From Massilia rubra (GTDB taxonomy: Bacteria > Pseudomonadota > Gammaproteobacteria > Burkholderiales > Burkholderiaceae_D): a stretch of 64,000 nt of DNA. The stretch is taken from positions 108,658-172,657 of the forward strand of contig NZ_VUYU01000014.1 of assembly GCF_011682065.1 (NCBI RefSeq). The letters run 5' to 3'. The number at the start of each line of letters is the position of its first letter. The first letter of the stretch is position 1. Under the pieces are notes generated by a model that worked only from the letters and a program-made list of their open reading frames with translations, searched no databases and was not told where the DNA came from. Made by a program: the position numbers and the translations under genes. Positions 27,212-36,705 of this stretch are shown here, one piece after another.

Positions 27212-29176
27212 CTATTCCTGGGCCAGCAAGGTGGTGACATAGTTCAGCGCTTCGCGCGCGCTGTGGCTGTCGTAGCCGTATTCGTCGACCAGCCGTTTCT
27301 CGACGGCGGAAATCTTGGTGCGGATCTCGTCGTCCGGCCGTTTGGCCGAGCCGACCAGGCGCAGCACATCGCGCCGCTGGTCGAACAGGTAATGCTGTAC
27401 CGCGTCGTTGAGCTGGAGATGGCTGTCGAGGCCGAACCTGGCGCCGCGCTTGTAGGCGCCCATCGCCTTGCGCACCACTTCCTGGCGGAACGATTGCTTG
27501 CCCGACTCCGAAATATGGATTTTTTCTTCCACCGCCCGCAAAAAGCGTTCGTCGGGCCGCCTTTCTTCGTTGGTGATGGGGTCCTTGATCTGGCGGTTGT
27601 CGAGCATGGCTTCGACCTCGTCCAGGTATTTGTTGAGCAAGTCCTGGGCCTCCTGTTCGAAGGAGACGAACAACGCCTTGTGCACGTCTTCCTTGACCCA
27701 GCGGTTGTAGAAATCCTTGCGCGTCAGCACCAGGTAATCGACCCATTTGCGCTTCTTCTTGGGGTCGATGCGGGCGTCGCTCTCGATCCCGTCTTTCAGG
27801 GCCAGCAGCACGTCCATGGTGGACAGGCTCTTGCGGTTGGAGCTGATGATGGCGTTCGACAAGGCATTGATCACAAACCGTGGCGACACGCCGGCCAGGC
27901 CTTCGTCGGGCGTCTTGTCCTTTTCTTTGATGCGCCGCACGTCGGCGCGGTTCATGCCGTCGACTTCTTCGTTGGCGTGAATGCGCACCTTCCTGACCAG
28001 TTCAACCTCCTTGTCGTCGCCGTCCTGGCTGCGGCTCAGGATCGCGAACACGGCCGCCGCGTGCAGCACGTGCGGGTCGAGGTGCACGTCGCGAAACGCC
28101 GGCGCGGCCGAGGAAATGAGCTTTTTGTAGATGCGCGCCTCCTCCTTGTAGTTGAGGGTGTACGGCACCTGGATGATCACCATGCGGTCGAGCAGCGCCT
28201 CGTTCTCGCTTTCTTGCAGGAAGCGGCGGAATTCGGCCAGGTTGGTGTGCGCCAGGATCGTTTCGTCCAGGTAGATCAGCGGAAAGCGCGACACCTTGAC
28301 GTTCTTTTCTTGCGTGAGCGTGAGCAGCAGGTACAGGAATTCGCGTTTGACCTTGAGAATTTCGATCATCTCCAGCACGCCCCGGCTGGCCGCGTACACC
28401 GCGCCCGACCACGACCACGCGCGCGGATCGCCCTCGTCGCCGTATTGCGCCACCTTGGACAGGTCGACCGAGCCGACCAGGTCGGCCAGGTCGGCCGTGG
28501 TGGGGTCGTGCGGGGCGTAGGTGCCGATCGCGCTGCGCCCCGCTTCGGACACGAAGAAGCGCTCGACCGGCATCTGCATGAAGTCGCCCGCGTACTGGTC
28601 TTCAAGACGGGCGCGGCAATGCGGACAGATGTCGCCGCTGATATCGATGCCATAGGTGTTGCGGCAACTGGCGCGCAGGGTGTGCGGAATCAGGTGCAGG
28701 GGCGACTCGCGCACCGGGCAGCCGCCGATGGCGTACAGTGCGCCGTCGTCGGTGTAGCTGTATTCTTCCAGCCCGCGCTTGAGCAGGATGACCAGGGTCG
28801 ACTTGCCGCCCGAGGGAGGCCCGAGCAGCAGCAACAGGCGACGCCCGACCTCGGACCCGGCGGCGGCGGCCTTGAAGTAGTCGACCACGCGGTCGATGGC
28901 GTCGTCGATGCCGAACAGGTCTTCCCCGAACAGGCGGCAGCGGAAATGGCCGTCGCCACCATCGGTGCAGGTGGCGCGGATCATGTCCCATATATATTGG
29001 TGCGAGCTGCGCGCGACCTGTTGAGGCGTGCGCTGCAGCACCTGTTCCATGAACTGCGCGAAGGTGCCCGACCAGTGCCCGGCCCGGTGCTGGCGCGTGA
29101 ATACCGCCAGGCTCTCGATGAAAGAGGCATGCGGGTCGTGCAGGATGGTCGCTTGCTCGTCGCCGGGGTTACTCAC
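27212..29176 (-). CDS. prkA: PrkA-family serine protein kinase (YeaG)
   Basis: Protein of 654 aa: N-terminal PrkA AAA domain with Walker A LLLLLGPPSGGKSTL (about 135-149) and IYLDETILAHTN near residue 320, then the C-terminal PrkA kinase-like domain (KEDVHKALFVSFEQEAQDLL). Zinc-type Cys pair CPHCRA is present near 208. The GTG at 29176 (AGGAGC five bases before) is the likely start; upstream in-frame codons give residues absent from homologues. First gene of a prkA-yeaH-spoVR operon that in enterobacteria responds to nutrient stress; recent work also treats PrkA proteins as AAA proteases, so kinase activity is uncertain. Confidence 0.93.
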   Translation of the reverse strand: MSNPGDEQATILHDPHASFIESLAVFTRQHRAGHWSGTFAQFMEQVLQRTPQQVARSSHQYIWDMIRATCTDGGDGHFRCRLFGEDLFGIDDAIDRVVDYFKAAAAGSEVGRRLLLLLGPPSGGKSTLVILLKRGLEEYSYTDDGALYAIGGCPVRESPLHLIPHTLRASCRNTYGIDISGDICPHCRARLEDQYAGDFMQMPVERFFVSEAGRSAIGTYAPHDPTTADLADLVGSVDLSKVAQYGDEGDPRAWSWSGAVYAASRGVLEMIEILKVKREFLYLLLTLTQEKNVKVSRFPLIYLDETILAHTNLAEFRRFLQESENEALLDRMVIIQVPYTLNYKEEARIYKKLISSAAPAFRDVHLDPHVLHAAAVFAILSRSQDGDDKEVELVRKVRIHANEEVDGMNRADVRRIKEKDKTPDEGLAGVSPRFVINALSNAIISSNRKSLSTMDVLLALKDGIESDARIDPKKKRKWVDYLVLTRKDFYNRWVKEDVHKALFVSFEQEAQDLLNKYLDEVEAMLDNRQIKDPITNEERRPDERFLRAVEEKIHISESGKQSFRQEVVRKAMGAYKRGARFGLDSHLQLNDAVQHYLFDQRRDVLRLVGSAKRPDDEIRTKISAVEKRLVDEYGYDSHSAREALNYVTTLLAQE

Positions 29177-29291
29177 GTTTGCTCCTGGTTGGTCTTCTTT
29201 CAGTATCAGCGCGCGCTCAATGCGCAAACTGATACGCATCAATGTGCGCAATTGAACCAATGGGGAGTTTTTCGAGCTGATGTGGTGAACG

Positions 29292-29307
29292 GCGGGTGAA
29301 CACCCGC
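29292..29307. promoter_or_regulatory. Palindrome in prkA upstream region
   Basis: GCGGGTG, a two-base gap and CACCCGC form a perfect palindrome 116 bp before the prkA start, in the divergent region shared with the stress-protein gene. It could be an operator or a small hairpin in the prkA leader. Confidence 0.35.
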
Positions 29308-29436
29308 TGATCGGTCCGCGCGACCCGGCTCATCCGGCCATGCTGCGCAATAAGTTCGCTTGCGCACAGAAGGGCTCGACCATTGCGATTACGATACAGT
29401 TTCTTAATAACCTAGAACCGCGTGAAGGAAAAGCCC

Positions 29437-29940
29437 ATGTCAGCATATAACCATTCCGATCAAGTGGCTGAGTTGAAGTCCAAGATCAAGTCGATTCGCT
29501 TCGCCATGTTCACCACCGTCAACGCCCAGGGCCGCCTGGTGAGCCGTCCGATGACCAACCAGGAAACCGACAACGAAGGCAACCTGTGGTTCTACACCTC
29601 GACCGATAGCGAACTGTGGGAAGACATCGTCGCCCACCCCGACGTTAACGTCAGCTTCGCCGAGCCGGAAGACCATACCTATGTGTCGGTCAGCGGCCGC
29701 GCCGAGCGCATCGTCGACCGCGCCAAGATCAAGGCCATGTGGAACCCGGCGGTCCAGGCCTGGTACCCGCACGGCCCGGATGATGCGCATGTGGTGCTGG
29801 TGCGCGTGGTCTCGAGCAGCGCCGAGTACTGGGATTCGACCGGCGGCAAGGTGGTCAGCCTGTTCGAAATGGCCAAGGCCGTCCTGACCGGCACCACGCC
29901 CGACGTCGATCCGGGCGAACACGGCACGATCAAGCTCTGA
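29437..29940 (+). CDS. Pyridoxamine 5'-phosphate oxidase-fold general stress protein
   Basis: Protein of 167 aa with a split-barrel flavin-binding fold of the general-stress-protein-26 type. Visible: IKSIRFAMFTTVNAQGRLVSRPMTNQ, LWFYTSTDSELWEDI, VNVSFAEPEDHTYVSVSG and VLVRVVSSSAEYWDSTGG. Members bind FMN or FAD and are induced by stress; enzymatic roles are mostly unknown. AAGGA eight bases before the ATG supports the start at 29437. A DUF445 gene follows 14 bp later on the same strand. Confidence 0.9.
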   Translation: MSAYNHSDQVAELKSKIKSIRFAMFTTVNAQGRLVSRPMTNQETDNEGNLWFYTSTDSELWEDIVAHPDVNVSFAEPEDHTYVSVSGRAERIVDRAKIKAMWNPAVQAWYPHGPDDAHVVLVRVVSSSAEYWDSTGGKVVSLFEMAKAVLTGTTPDVDPGEHGTIKL

Positions 29941-29954
29941 TTACGCCTCGCTCC

Positions 29955-31190
29955 GTGCGCGAAAGCGAACAGCAGGCAGGGCTGACGCGCATGCGTCGGA
30001 TCGCCACCGGCTTGCTGGTGGCGATGGCGCTGGTGTTCGTTGCCGCCCGCCTGCTCGAACCGCGTCATGCGGCGTTTGCCTTCGTGGCCGCGTTCGCGGA
30101 AGCGGCGATGGTCGGCGCGATCGCCGACTGGTTCGCCGTGACCGCCTTGTTCCGCCATCCGCTGGGCTTGCCCATCCCGCATACCGCCATCATTCCCACG
30201 AATAAGGAAAAGATCGGCGAAAACCTGGGCAATTTTCTCGAAACAAATTTCATGAGCTACGATGTAGTGCACGCCGAACTGGTGCGCATCGACTTCGCCG
30301 GCTCGGCCGCGCACTGGCTGGCGCAGAGCGCCAACAACCGCGCCGTGGCCGACCAGGCCGTCAGCGCGGTGCCGGTGCTGCTGCGCATGATCGACGACAA
30401 GGACGCCGCCGCTTTCCTGCGCGAGGCGCTGTCCGGCGCGCTGCAGGACGTCAAGCTGGCGCCGATCCTGTCGCAAGTGTTGTCGGTGCTGGTGGCGGGA
30501 CGCCAGCATCATGTGCTGCTGGAACGCCTGCTCGGGCTCGTTTCAGGCGCGCTGGAAGCGCATCGCCCCTACATCCGCCAGAAAGTACACGAGCACAGCC
30601 CGCGCTGGTTGCCGCGCGCCATAGACGAAAAATTCTACGAGCGCCTGATGGAAGCGGTGCAAAATACGCTGGAAGAGATCCGGGGCGAAGACAGCGAATG
30701 GCGGGTGCGCTTCCAGGCTGCCACCGAAGAGCTGATCGAGAACCTGGCACACTCGCCGGAATACGAAGAAAAGTTGCGCGGCCTGTTAGAGAGCAGCCTG
30801 AACCATCCACTGTTCCGCACTTATGTGGGCCAGGTGTGGGAAGACGTGCGCGACCGCTTGCTGGCCGATGCCGAATCGGATGATTCGCAACTGTCGGCGC
30901 ACCTGCAATCGGCCTTGCAGGCGTTCAGCCGCGCGCTCGAGCGCAATCCGGCGATCCAGCAGCGCATCAACGACTGGCTGCGCACCTTCGCGGCGCAGAC
31001 CATCGTGTCCAGGCGCGAACTGATCATCGCCCTGGTGCGGCGCGTGATCCGCAGCTGGGATGCCGACACCATCGCGCGCAAATTCGAACTGCACGTGGGG
31101 CGCGACCTGCAATATATCCGCATCAACGGCACCATCGTCGGCGGGCTGGTGGGGCTGGCGCTGCATTGCGTGTCCCTCTTGTTCACCTGA
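29955..31190 (+). CDS. DUF445 family membrane protein
   Basis: Protein of 411 aa. Two hydrophobic segments at the N-terminus (about 18-60) include the family signature EAAMVGAIADWFAVTALFRHPLG. A long helical soluble domain follows (about 80-385), and a final transmembrane helix closes the protein (IVGGLVGLALHCVSLLF). The function is unknown; homologues such as E. coli YjiN are inner-membrane proteins. The GTG start at 29955 is kept, but a Met at residue 13 is an alternative. Probably co-transcribed with the preceding stress protein. Confidence 0.88.
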   Translation: MRESEQQAGLTRMRRIATGLLVAMALVFVAARLLEPRHAAFAFVAAFAEAAMVGAIADWFAVTALFRHPLGLPIPHTAIIPTNKEKIGENLGNFLETNFMSYDVVHAELVRIDFAGSAAHWLAQSANNRAVADQAVSAVPVLLRMIDDKDAAAFLREALSGALQDVKLAPILSQVLSVLVAGRQHHVLLERLLGLVSGALEAHRPYIRQKVHEHSPRWLPRAIDEKFYERLMEAVQNTLEEIRGEDSEWRVRFQAATEELIENLAHSPEYEEKLRGLLESSLNHPLFRTYVGQVWEDVRDRLLADAESDDSQLSAHLQSALQAFSRALERNPAIQQRINDWLRTFAAQTIVSRRELIIALVRRVIRSWDADTIARKFELHVGRDLQYIRINGTIVGGLVGLALHCVSLLFT

Positions 31191-31208
31191 CGCCGCACGC
31201 CGGTCTTG

Positions 31209-32633
31209 CTATTTCATCTGCTTGATCAGGCGCCACGCCATAAAGCTCAGTACGCCCACGCCCGCCAGCAGCGCGCCCCACAGGGCGAACATGCGCATGC
31301 GCGCGGCGTCGGCCGCCTTGTCGGCCGCGCCGGGACCTTCGGTCACAGCAGCCTGGGATGTTTGCAGCGGCCCGGCCACCGCGCTTTCGAGGACGGCGAT
31401 TTCGGCGGGCGTAAAACCGGGCGCCACCTGCGCCAGCGAACTGGCGCCCGGTTTGGCGTCGGCGCGCCCGAAGGCCAGCCGGTAGGGCGGCTTGCCGTTG
31501 GCGAGAAATACCACTGTCGATGGGGTCCAGGCCAGGCGCAGGGCCGGCGCCGCCGCCCCGGCGTTTTCCGTGCGCAGCACCCACTCGGCCTGGTGCGCCG
31601 GGGTGATGCCGATGTCGCCCGAGGCGCGTCGCTTGCCGCGCTGGGTCAACTGGTAGAAGGTGGCCGCCGCCAGCGGTTCGAAGTGCCAGGTGCTGGTCTT
31701 GCCGCCTTCGCGGTCGGGCAATTCCACGTAATGACCAAGCTGGGCCGGCATGACCACGTTCTGCTCGCCCAGGTCGACCCCGATGCGCTGCACCGGAATG
31801 GCCACCGAGGCCGGATACACATGGTCGTTGGCAAAGCGCCCCGGCTTGGGCTGGATCAGCAGGCGTTCCACCTGCGGCGCCAGCGCCGTGTTCAGGGGCG
31901 ACTCGGCGGTGATGCCGGCGAACTGCAGCGGCTTGCCCTGGCGCCAGCTCAGGCGCGCATAGCGGAAGGCGCGCGCTTCGAAGTCCATGCGGTCGCTGGC
32001 CAGGGTTTCGTTGCGCTCGTTGACCAGCCAGGACAGGTCGGTCTCGCCGGCCGTATCCCAGTGCTTAAGATCGTCGCTCACTTCCAGCACCACGCGCGCG
32101 TTGTAGCGGCTCACGCCGGCGGGCAGGGTGAAGCGCAGCGCATCGATGGTGGCGGCCGCGGCGCTGGCGCCGAGGTCGAGCACGAGCGTGTCCATGCCGC
32201 CATCGGCAGCGCCCGTCACCGGCCGCGTGCGCGCGCTGACCGACAGCACCGTGCCGTCGCCGGAGCGCTGCACTTCGATGTCGGTGTCGGCGAGGGAGCC
32301 GGCCGGGCGCGCCGTTTGCACGCCGAACAGGCGCACCGGCAGGTCGCGCCGCGAGCGCTCGGCGCGCGGCACCGGTTCCTGCAAGCTGAACGCCAGCTTG
32401 TTGCCTTGCGCATCGAACAGGCGCAGGTCGCGCAAGTCCGCCGTGCGGGCGTGCAGGTACACGTCCTTGGGCAGGCGCAGCTGGACCACCGATTCCTTGC
32501 CGCTGACCGTCAGCGGCAAGGCGTGGCGGTAGTCGCCCGGCAGGTCGCTGGGCGGGGCCTCGGCCAGCGCCAGGGGAGAACTGGCCGCGGCCAGCGCCGC
32601 CAGGTACAGCGAAGCCTTGGGAATATTTGACAT
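31209..32633 (-). CDS. DUF3999 domain protein
   Basis: Protein of 474 aa with a signal peptide (MSNIPKASLYLAALAAASSP, cut near ALA-EA at about residue 24), a large periplasmic beta-rich region, and one C-terminal transmembrane helix near residues 445-465 followed by a basic tail. VQLRLPKDVYLHARTADLRDLRLFD is typical of DUF3999. The function is unknown, but it is nearly always encoded next to a DUF2339 protein, as here. The start at 32633 has AAGGA upstream; an ATG at 32654 overlapping the DUF2339 stop (ATGA) is an alternative, and either way the genes are coupled. Confidence 0.88.
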   Translation of the reverse strand: MSNIPKASLYLAALAAASSPLALAEAPPSDLPGDYRHALPLTVSGKESVVQLRLPKDVYLHARTADLRDLRLFDAQGNKLAFSLQEPVPRAERSRRDLPVRLFGVQTARPAGSLADTDIEVQRSGDGTVLSVSARTRPVTGAADGGMDTLVLDLGASAAAATIDALRFTLPAGVSRYNARVVLEVSDDLKHWDTAGETDLSWLVNERNETLASDRMDFEARAFRYARLSWRQGKPLQFAGITAESPLNTALAPQVERLLIQPKPGRFANDHVYPASVAIPVQRIGVDLGEQNVVMPAQLGHYVELPDREGGKTSTWHFEPLAAATFYQLTQRGKRRASGDIGITPAHQAEWVLRTENAGAAAPALRLAWTPSTVVFLANGKPPYRLAFGRADAKPGASSLAQVAPGFTPAEIAVLESAVAGPLQTSQAAVTEGPGAADKAADAARMRMFALWGALLAGVGVLSFMAWRLIKQMK

Positions 32634-32650
32634 CAACGTGGATCCTTGGT

Positions 32651-35600
32651 TCATGGCGCCGGTGCTTCCGGCGCGCTTTCTTGTTGCGTTGGGAACGGTG
32701 CAATATAGCCGATCATGACCATCAGCAGGCCGACCCCGACAAAGCTGACGATGCGCGCCACCCCGCCGACGTTCGACAGGTCGACCAGGAACAGCTTGCC
32801 GACCACCAGGCCGAGCAGCACCGCACCGATCACCCACTGCTTGCGCGAGGCGTGCTTGGCCGCGCGCCACATCAGCAGCAGGGCCGAAATGCTCCAAACC
32901 AGCGACAGCATGGCCTGGATGAACTGCGAGTCGTACAACTGCGTCCCGGTGTACGGGATGTGCAGATAATGCGCCGCCGTGCGCAGCAGCATCAGGTTGA
33001 ACCAGGCGTAGCCGGCCCAGGCCAGCACCGAGGGCACGCGCGCCAGCAGCGCGCGATCCTCGTCGCTGCGCGCATCAACCAGGCGCATGCGGTAGCAGGC
33101 CACCGCCAGCACCACCGCGAAGCCGGTGGTCAGGTCGAGCGGATTGAGAACCGGCAGGTAGGGCAGGGGCGCCATGGCGCCATCCTGGGTCAGGTTCCAG
33201 ACGGCGGCGAGCATCAGCGACCAGCCGGTCGCCAGCGGGATCAGGGTGCTGCGGTGCCAACTGGCGACCGGCGCCGCCGGCCACTTGTCGGCGCGCGCGC
33301 GGCCGATCAGCCAGACGATGGCGAGCATCATCAGCCAGGCCGGGATGAAGCGCGCCCAGCTGCCGCTGGTTTGCCAGCCAGCCTGGCTGAGCAGCACCGC
33401 ATCGGCGTTATCGACGCCGAACAGCCAGCGCGATACCGCGATCGAGGCGACCGGCCAGATCATCAGCCACGGACCGGCGGTGCGGACCGTGTGCAGCAGC
33501 TCCAGCCAGGGCGTGGCCACGGCCCAGCCGTTGGCCGGCCAGCGCTTGAGCATGTACTCCGAGGTCAGCCACAGGCAGGCCAGCGCCACGGCCGCTTCGA
33601 CCGCCACCGTGTCGCCGCCGTACAGCACCGACAGGGTCCAGGCGGTGGCCACCACCAGGCCGGCCCAGGCCGCGCCGCTGAACCAGCGCAGTGCCGGCCA
33701 GGCCAGGCGCTTGGCCGCCGCCGCGAACGCGATCGCCGACAGCGACAGTGCCACGCCATAGGCGTACAAGGATGCGGTGTCGTGCGAATAGCCGCCGGCG
33801 ATCAACTGATAGTGACGGGTCAGCCACACGCAGAACAGCATCAGGACCGGAACGAACCACCACGCAGCCGACCAGAGCAGCATGATGTGCGACAGCTTTG
33901 GCTGTTGCGGCTGGGGTCCGCGTTGCATGGCCCAGCTACTGAAGATGGCCCCTGCAAAGATCAGCAGCGCGGCCAGGAACGGGGTCCGGAACAGCTGGAC
34001 GTCGGGGTCGAACGCGAGCAGCAGCATGGCGCAGATCAGCAGCGCGAGGACCGCGCCGGCCACCACCTGCACGGCCAGCGCGAGCGCGCGCGCCAGCGGC
34101 CACTGCATGCGCCTGGCGATCAAGGCCAGGATCATTGAGGACACCAGGGCGCTGGCCGCCATCAGGGTGGCCTGGACGCCGCCACTGCTGCGCAGGATGG
34201 CTTCGGTCCAGGCGCCGGCGACCAGCCAGATCGCCGCCACCGTCAGGAAAGCGCCGCCCAGCCCGCGCGGCAACGGCGACGGCAGGTCGGCTTCGCGCGA
34301 GCGGAAGTTGGTGGCCATCAGGAAGGCGGTGCCGGTCAACAGCAGGAAGCCGAGCCACAGGTTGGCATTGGCCGCGTCGGCGCCGCCGATGCCGGCGATC
34401 GCCGCCAGGAAGGAGATCCACGCGCCGGCTTGCACCAGCAAGCCAAAGCCGCAGGTGAGCGCCTGGCGCTGGCGCAGGCCGACCCAGACCACGCCGGCGC
34501 CTTCCAGCGCCCAGGCGGCCGAGGTCCAGCGGCCGTCCAGCGCGAACGGCAGGGCCAGCGTGCCGAACACCAGGCCCATGGCCAGGAACGATTCGACCAG
34601 CAGCCGGAAGTTCTGCGCGCCGCGCCGCCACATGACCAGCGCGACCGAGGTGTAGAACAGGCCCAGGCCAAGCGCCGAGAAGGCCACGCCGAAGCGGGTG
34701 TCCTTGAGCAGGCCGTACTGCAGGCCGAAGGCCACCAGCGGCACGCCGAACACCAGGGTGGCGTCGACATAGTTCTTCAGCGCGGGCGCCTGGCGCTGTG
34801 CGTAAGCGATCGCGATGGCGACGTAGAACAGCACGAAGACGATCAGGAACAGCTGGGTGGACAGATAGTTTTCGGGTACGTAGCGCAACACGCCCCATGC
34901 GGTGCCGATGACGAAGGTGAACGCGAAGCCGATCAGGTTGAGCGTGCGCCAGGCGCGCTTGAGCGCGATGCCGAGGATGCCGGCGTTTAACAAGGCGTAG
35001 TAAGAGAACAGCCCGATATGGCTGCCCTGGCCGGTGGACGTCATGATCGGCGCCAGGAAACCGCCGGTAATGCCGAACACGGCCAGCCAGAAGGCGTTCT
35101 GCAGCACCGCCAGCAGGCAGGTAAAGAAGGTCAGCGCGAACAGCAGGCCGAACGCCAGGCCACCCGGGATCAGGTGGTACATGCGGAAGGCGCCGAAGGT
35201 GACCAGCATCAGGATGCCGAGCGCCGCGCCCTGCACCGGCAGGCTGATGCCGCGCCGGCTCTCGCGGATGCGCCAGCCCCAGACCAGCAGGGCGATATCG
35301 GCGATGACGATGCCGGCCAGGCGCAACTCGATCGGCACAATGTTGCGTTCGACCGCGTATTTGAGCAGGAAGCTGACGCCGATGAACAGGATCATCAGGC
35401 CGAGCTTGGCGACCAGGTTACCGCTGAACATCCAGTTTTTTGCCGCCGTGACCCAGGCCGGGGTGGTATCGCCGCGCTGCCCATATGCTGCGGGGCGCTG
35501 CGGCGCAGAGGCGGGCGCGACGGGTGTGGTCGGCACGGGGGCTGGCGCCGCAGGAACGGGGGCGACAGGAACGGGGGCGGCAGCCCGGAGGACGGGTGGC

Positions 35601-35986
35601 GCCTTCGGCGGCGTTGGCGCTGCCGGCGCAATCGGCTGCGACGTTGCCTGTGGTGGTAACTGCCGCGGAACGTCTACAGCGTCCACAGCTTTCGCGGCAG
35701 TGGCGGCAGTGTCGATATCCGGCGCCATGCGCGCCGTCCTGGCCGCCGTCCTGGCCGCCCTGGCAGCCTCGTTGCGCGCCAGCGCGCCCTGGACCGTCGC
35801 GGCCATTGCCGTCGCCGCCGAGTCGGCGACGGTGCGCCGCCCCGTTTCGTCCCTGAGCACGACAACTTCCGCTTTCAGTTCCGCCAGCTTTTTTTCCAGC
35901 GCGTCGGTACGCCGTCGAGCATCCTTGCTCACACTGAGGAAGTGCGCGTAAGACGCCACCACCAGCAACAATAAGAATACTTCCAT
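32651..35986 (-). CDS. DUF2339 multi-spanning membrane protein
   Basis: Very large membrane protein of 1111 aa. It has a short N-terminal helix (MEVFLLLLVVASYAHFL), a coiled-coil stretch (about 20-60), an Ala/Pro-rich linker (about 85-175) and then some 25 hydrophobic helices to the C-terminus. NWMFSGNLVAKLGLMILFIG is the usual start of the DUF2339 membrane region. The role is unknown; proteins of this type are suspected to handle cell-envelope lipids or polysaccharide. AAGGAA precedes the ATG. It forms a coupled pair with the DUF3999 gene. Confidence 0.9.
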   Translation of the reverse strand: MEVFLLLLVVASYAHFLSVSKDARRRTDALEKKLAELKAEVVVLRDETGRRTVADSAATAMAATVQGALARNEAARAARTAARTARMAPDIDTAATAAKAVDAVDVPRQLPPQATSQPIAPAAPTPPKAPPVLRAAAPVPVAPVPAAPAPVPTTPVAPASAPQRPAAYGQRGDTTPAWVTAAKNWMFSGNLVAKLGLMILFIGVSFLLKYAVERNIVPIELRLAGIVIADIALLVWGWRIRESRRGISLPVQGAALGILMLVTFGAFRMYHLIPGGLAFGLLFALTFFTCLLAVLQNAFWLAVFGITGGFLAPIMTSTGQGSHIGLFSYYALLNAGILGIALKRAWRTLNLIGFAFTFVIGTAWGVLRYVPENYLSTQLFLIVFVLFYVAIAIAYAQRQAPALKNYVDATLVFGVPLVAFGLQYGLLKDTRFGVAFSALGLGLFYTSVALVMWRRGAQNFRLLVESFLAMGLVFGTLALPFALDGRWTSAAWALEGAGVVWVGLRQRQALTCGFGLLVQAGAWISFLAAIAGIGGADAANANLWLGFLLLTGTAFLMATNFRSREADLPSPLPRGLGGAFLTVAAIWLVAGAWTEAILRSSGGVQATLMAASALVSSMILALIARRMQWPLARALALAVQVVAGAVLALLICAMLLLAFDPDVQLFRTPFLAALLIFAGAIFSSWAMQRGPQPQQPKLSHIMLLWSAAWWFVPVLMLFCVWLTRHYQLIAGGYSHDTASLYAYGVALSLSAIAFAAAAKRLAWPALRWFSGAAWAGLVVATAWTLSVLYGGDTVAVEAAVALACLWLTSEYMLKRWPANGWAVATPWLELLHTVRTAGPWLMIWPVASIAVSRWLFGVDNADAVLLSQAGWQTSGSWARFIPAWLMMLAIVWLIGRARADKWPAAPVASWHRSTLIPLATGWSLMLAAVWNLTQDGAMAPLPYLPVLNPLDLTTGFAVVLAVACYRMRLVDARSDEDRALLARVPSVLAWAGYAWFNLMLLRTAAHYLHIPYTGTQLYDSQFIQAMLSLVWSISALLLMWRAAKHASRKQWVIGAVLLGLVVGKLFLVDLSNVGGVARIVSFVGVGLLMVMIGYIAPFPTQQESAPEAPAP

Positions 35987-36071
35987 CAATTTTCCTTGGC
36001 TTGCAAACTAGGCAATTTTGCATATTATCATTCCAAAGAGAAACCGCGACTGATAGATTGCAAGTGGCTTT

Positions 36072-36569
36072 TTAAGCGCCTTCGAGTTTCAGCTCCCAGT
36101 ACCCGACGTCGATCCAGCGCCCGAACTTGAAGCCGACCTCGCTGAAGTGGGCGACTTTGTTGAAGCCGAATTTTTCGTGCAAGGCCACGCTGGCGGGATT
36201 GGGCAGCGCGATGCCGCCGATTGCCATGTGAATGCCGGCCTCGGCCAGGCGCGCCAGCAAGGCGGTGTACAGCGCCGCCCCGTGGCCTTTGCCGCCGTGG
36301 CCGGGCAGCAGGTAGATCGAGGTTTCGGCGGCGAAGCGGTAGGCGTGGCGCACGCGCCATTTGGTGGCGTAGGCATAGCCGGTGATGGTGTCGCCGTCGG
36401 TAAGCACCAGGAACGGCAGCGCGCCGCCCTGGATGTCGGCGATGCGGCTGGCCATGGCTTGCTCGCTGACGCTTTCTTCTTCGAATGAAATGCTGGTGGT
36501 GAGGATGAAGTGGTTGTAGATCGAAACAATTTCGGCGGCATCGCCGGCTGCGGCATCGCGAATATTCAA
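36072..36569 (-). CDS. GNAT acetyltransferase, phosphinothricin acetyltransferase-like
   Basis: Single GNAT domain of 165 aa. IRDAAAGDAAEIVSIYNHFI opens the fold; the acetyl-CoA loop reads LLPGHGGKGHGAALYTALL, followed by MAIGGIALPNPASVALHEKF and the C-terminal GRWIDVGYWELKL. This layout fits the PAT/MddA group that acetylates phosphinothricin or methionine sulfoximine. The TTG at 36569 is chosen because it follows GGGAG and gives the family N-terminus (NIRDA); an in-frame ATG at 36653 would add a basic leader of 28 residues. It is monocistronic. Confidence 0.85.
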   Translation of the reverse strand: MNIRDAAAGDAAEIVSIYNHFILTTSISFEEESVSEQAMASRIADIQGGALPFLVLTDGDTITGYAYATKWRVRHAYRFAAETSIYLLPGHGGKGHGAALYTALLARLAEAGIHMAIGGIALPNPASVALHEKFGFNKVAHFSEVGFKFGRWIDVGYWELKLEGA

Positions 36570-36705
36570 GCAGGACTCCCATGGTGAGTGATCAATTTTT
36601 CGGCAGCGCCCGCGCTTGCGACGCCGTTCCTGCTCAATTGTATTAGTATTCATGCCTTGAGAAACGGCATGACGTCCGTTTCATGGCTCCGACCCGAGGT
36701 GTTAT

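Noticed and set aside
27173..29299. Open frame of 708 codons on the plus strand
   Set aside because: Antisense to prkA, whose Walker motif and full-length homology are clear.
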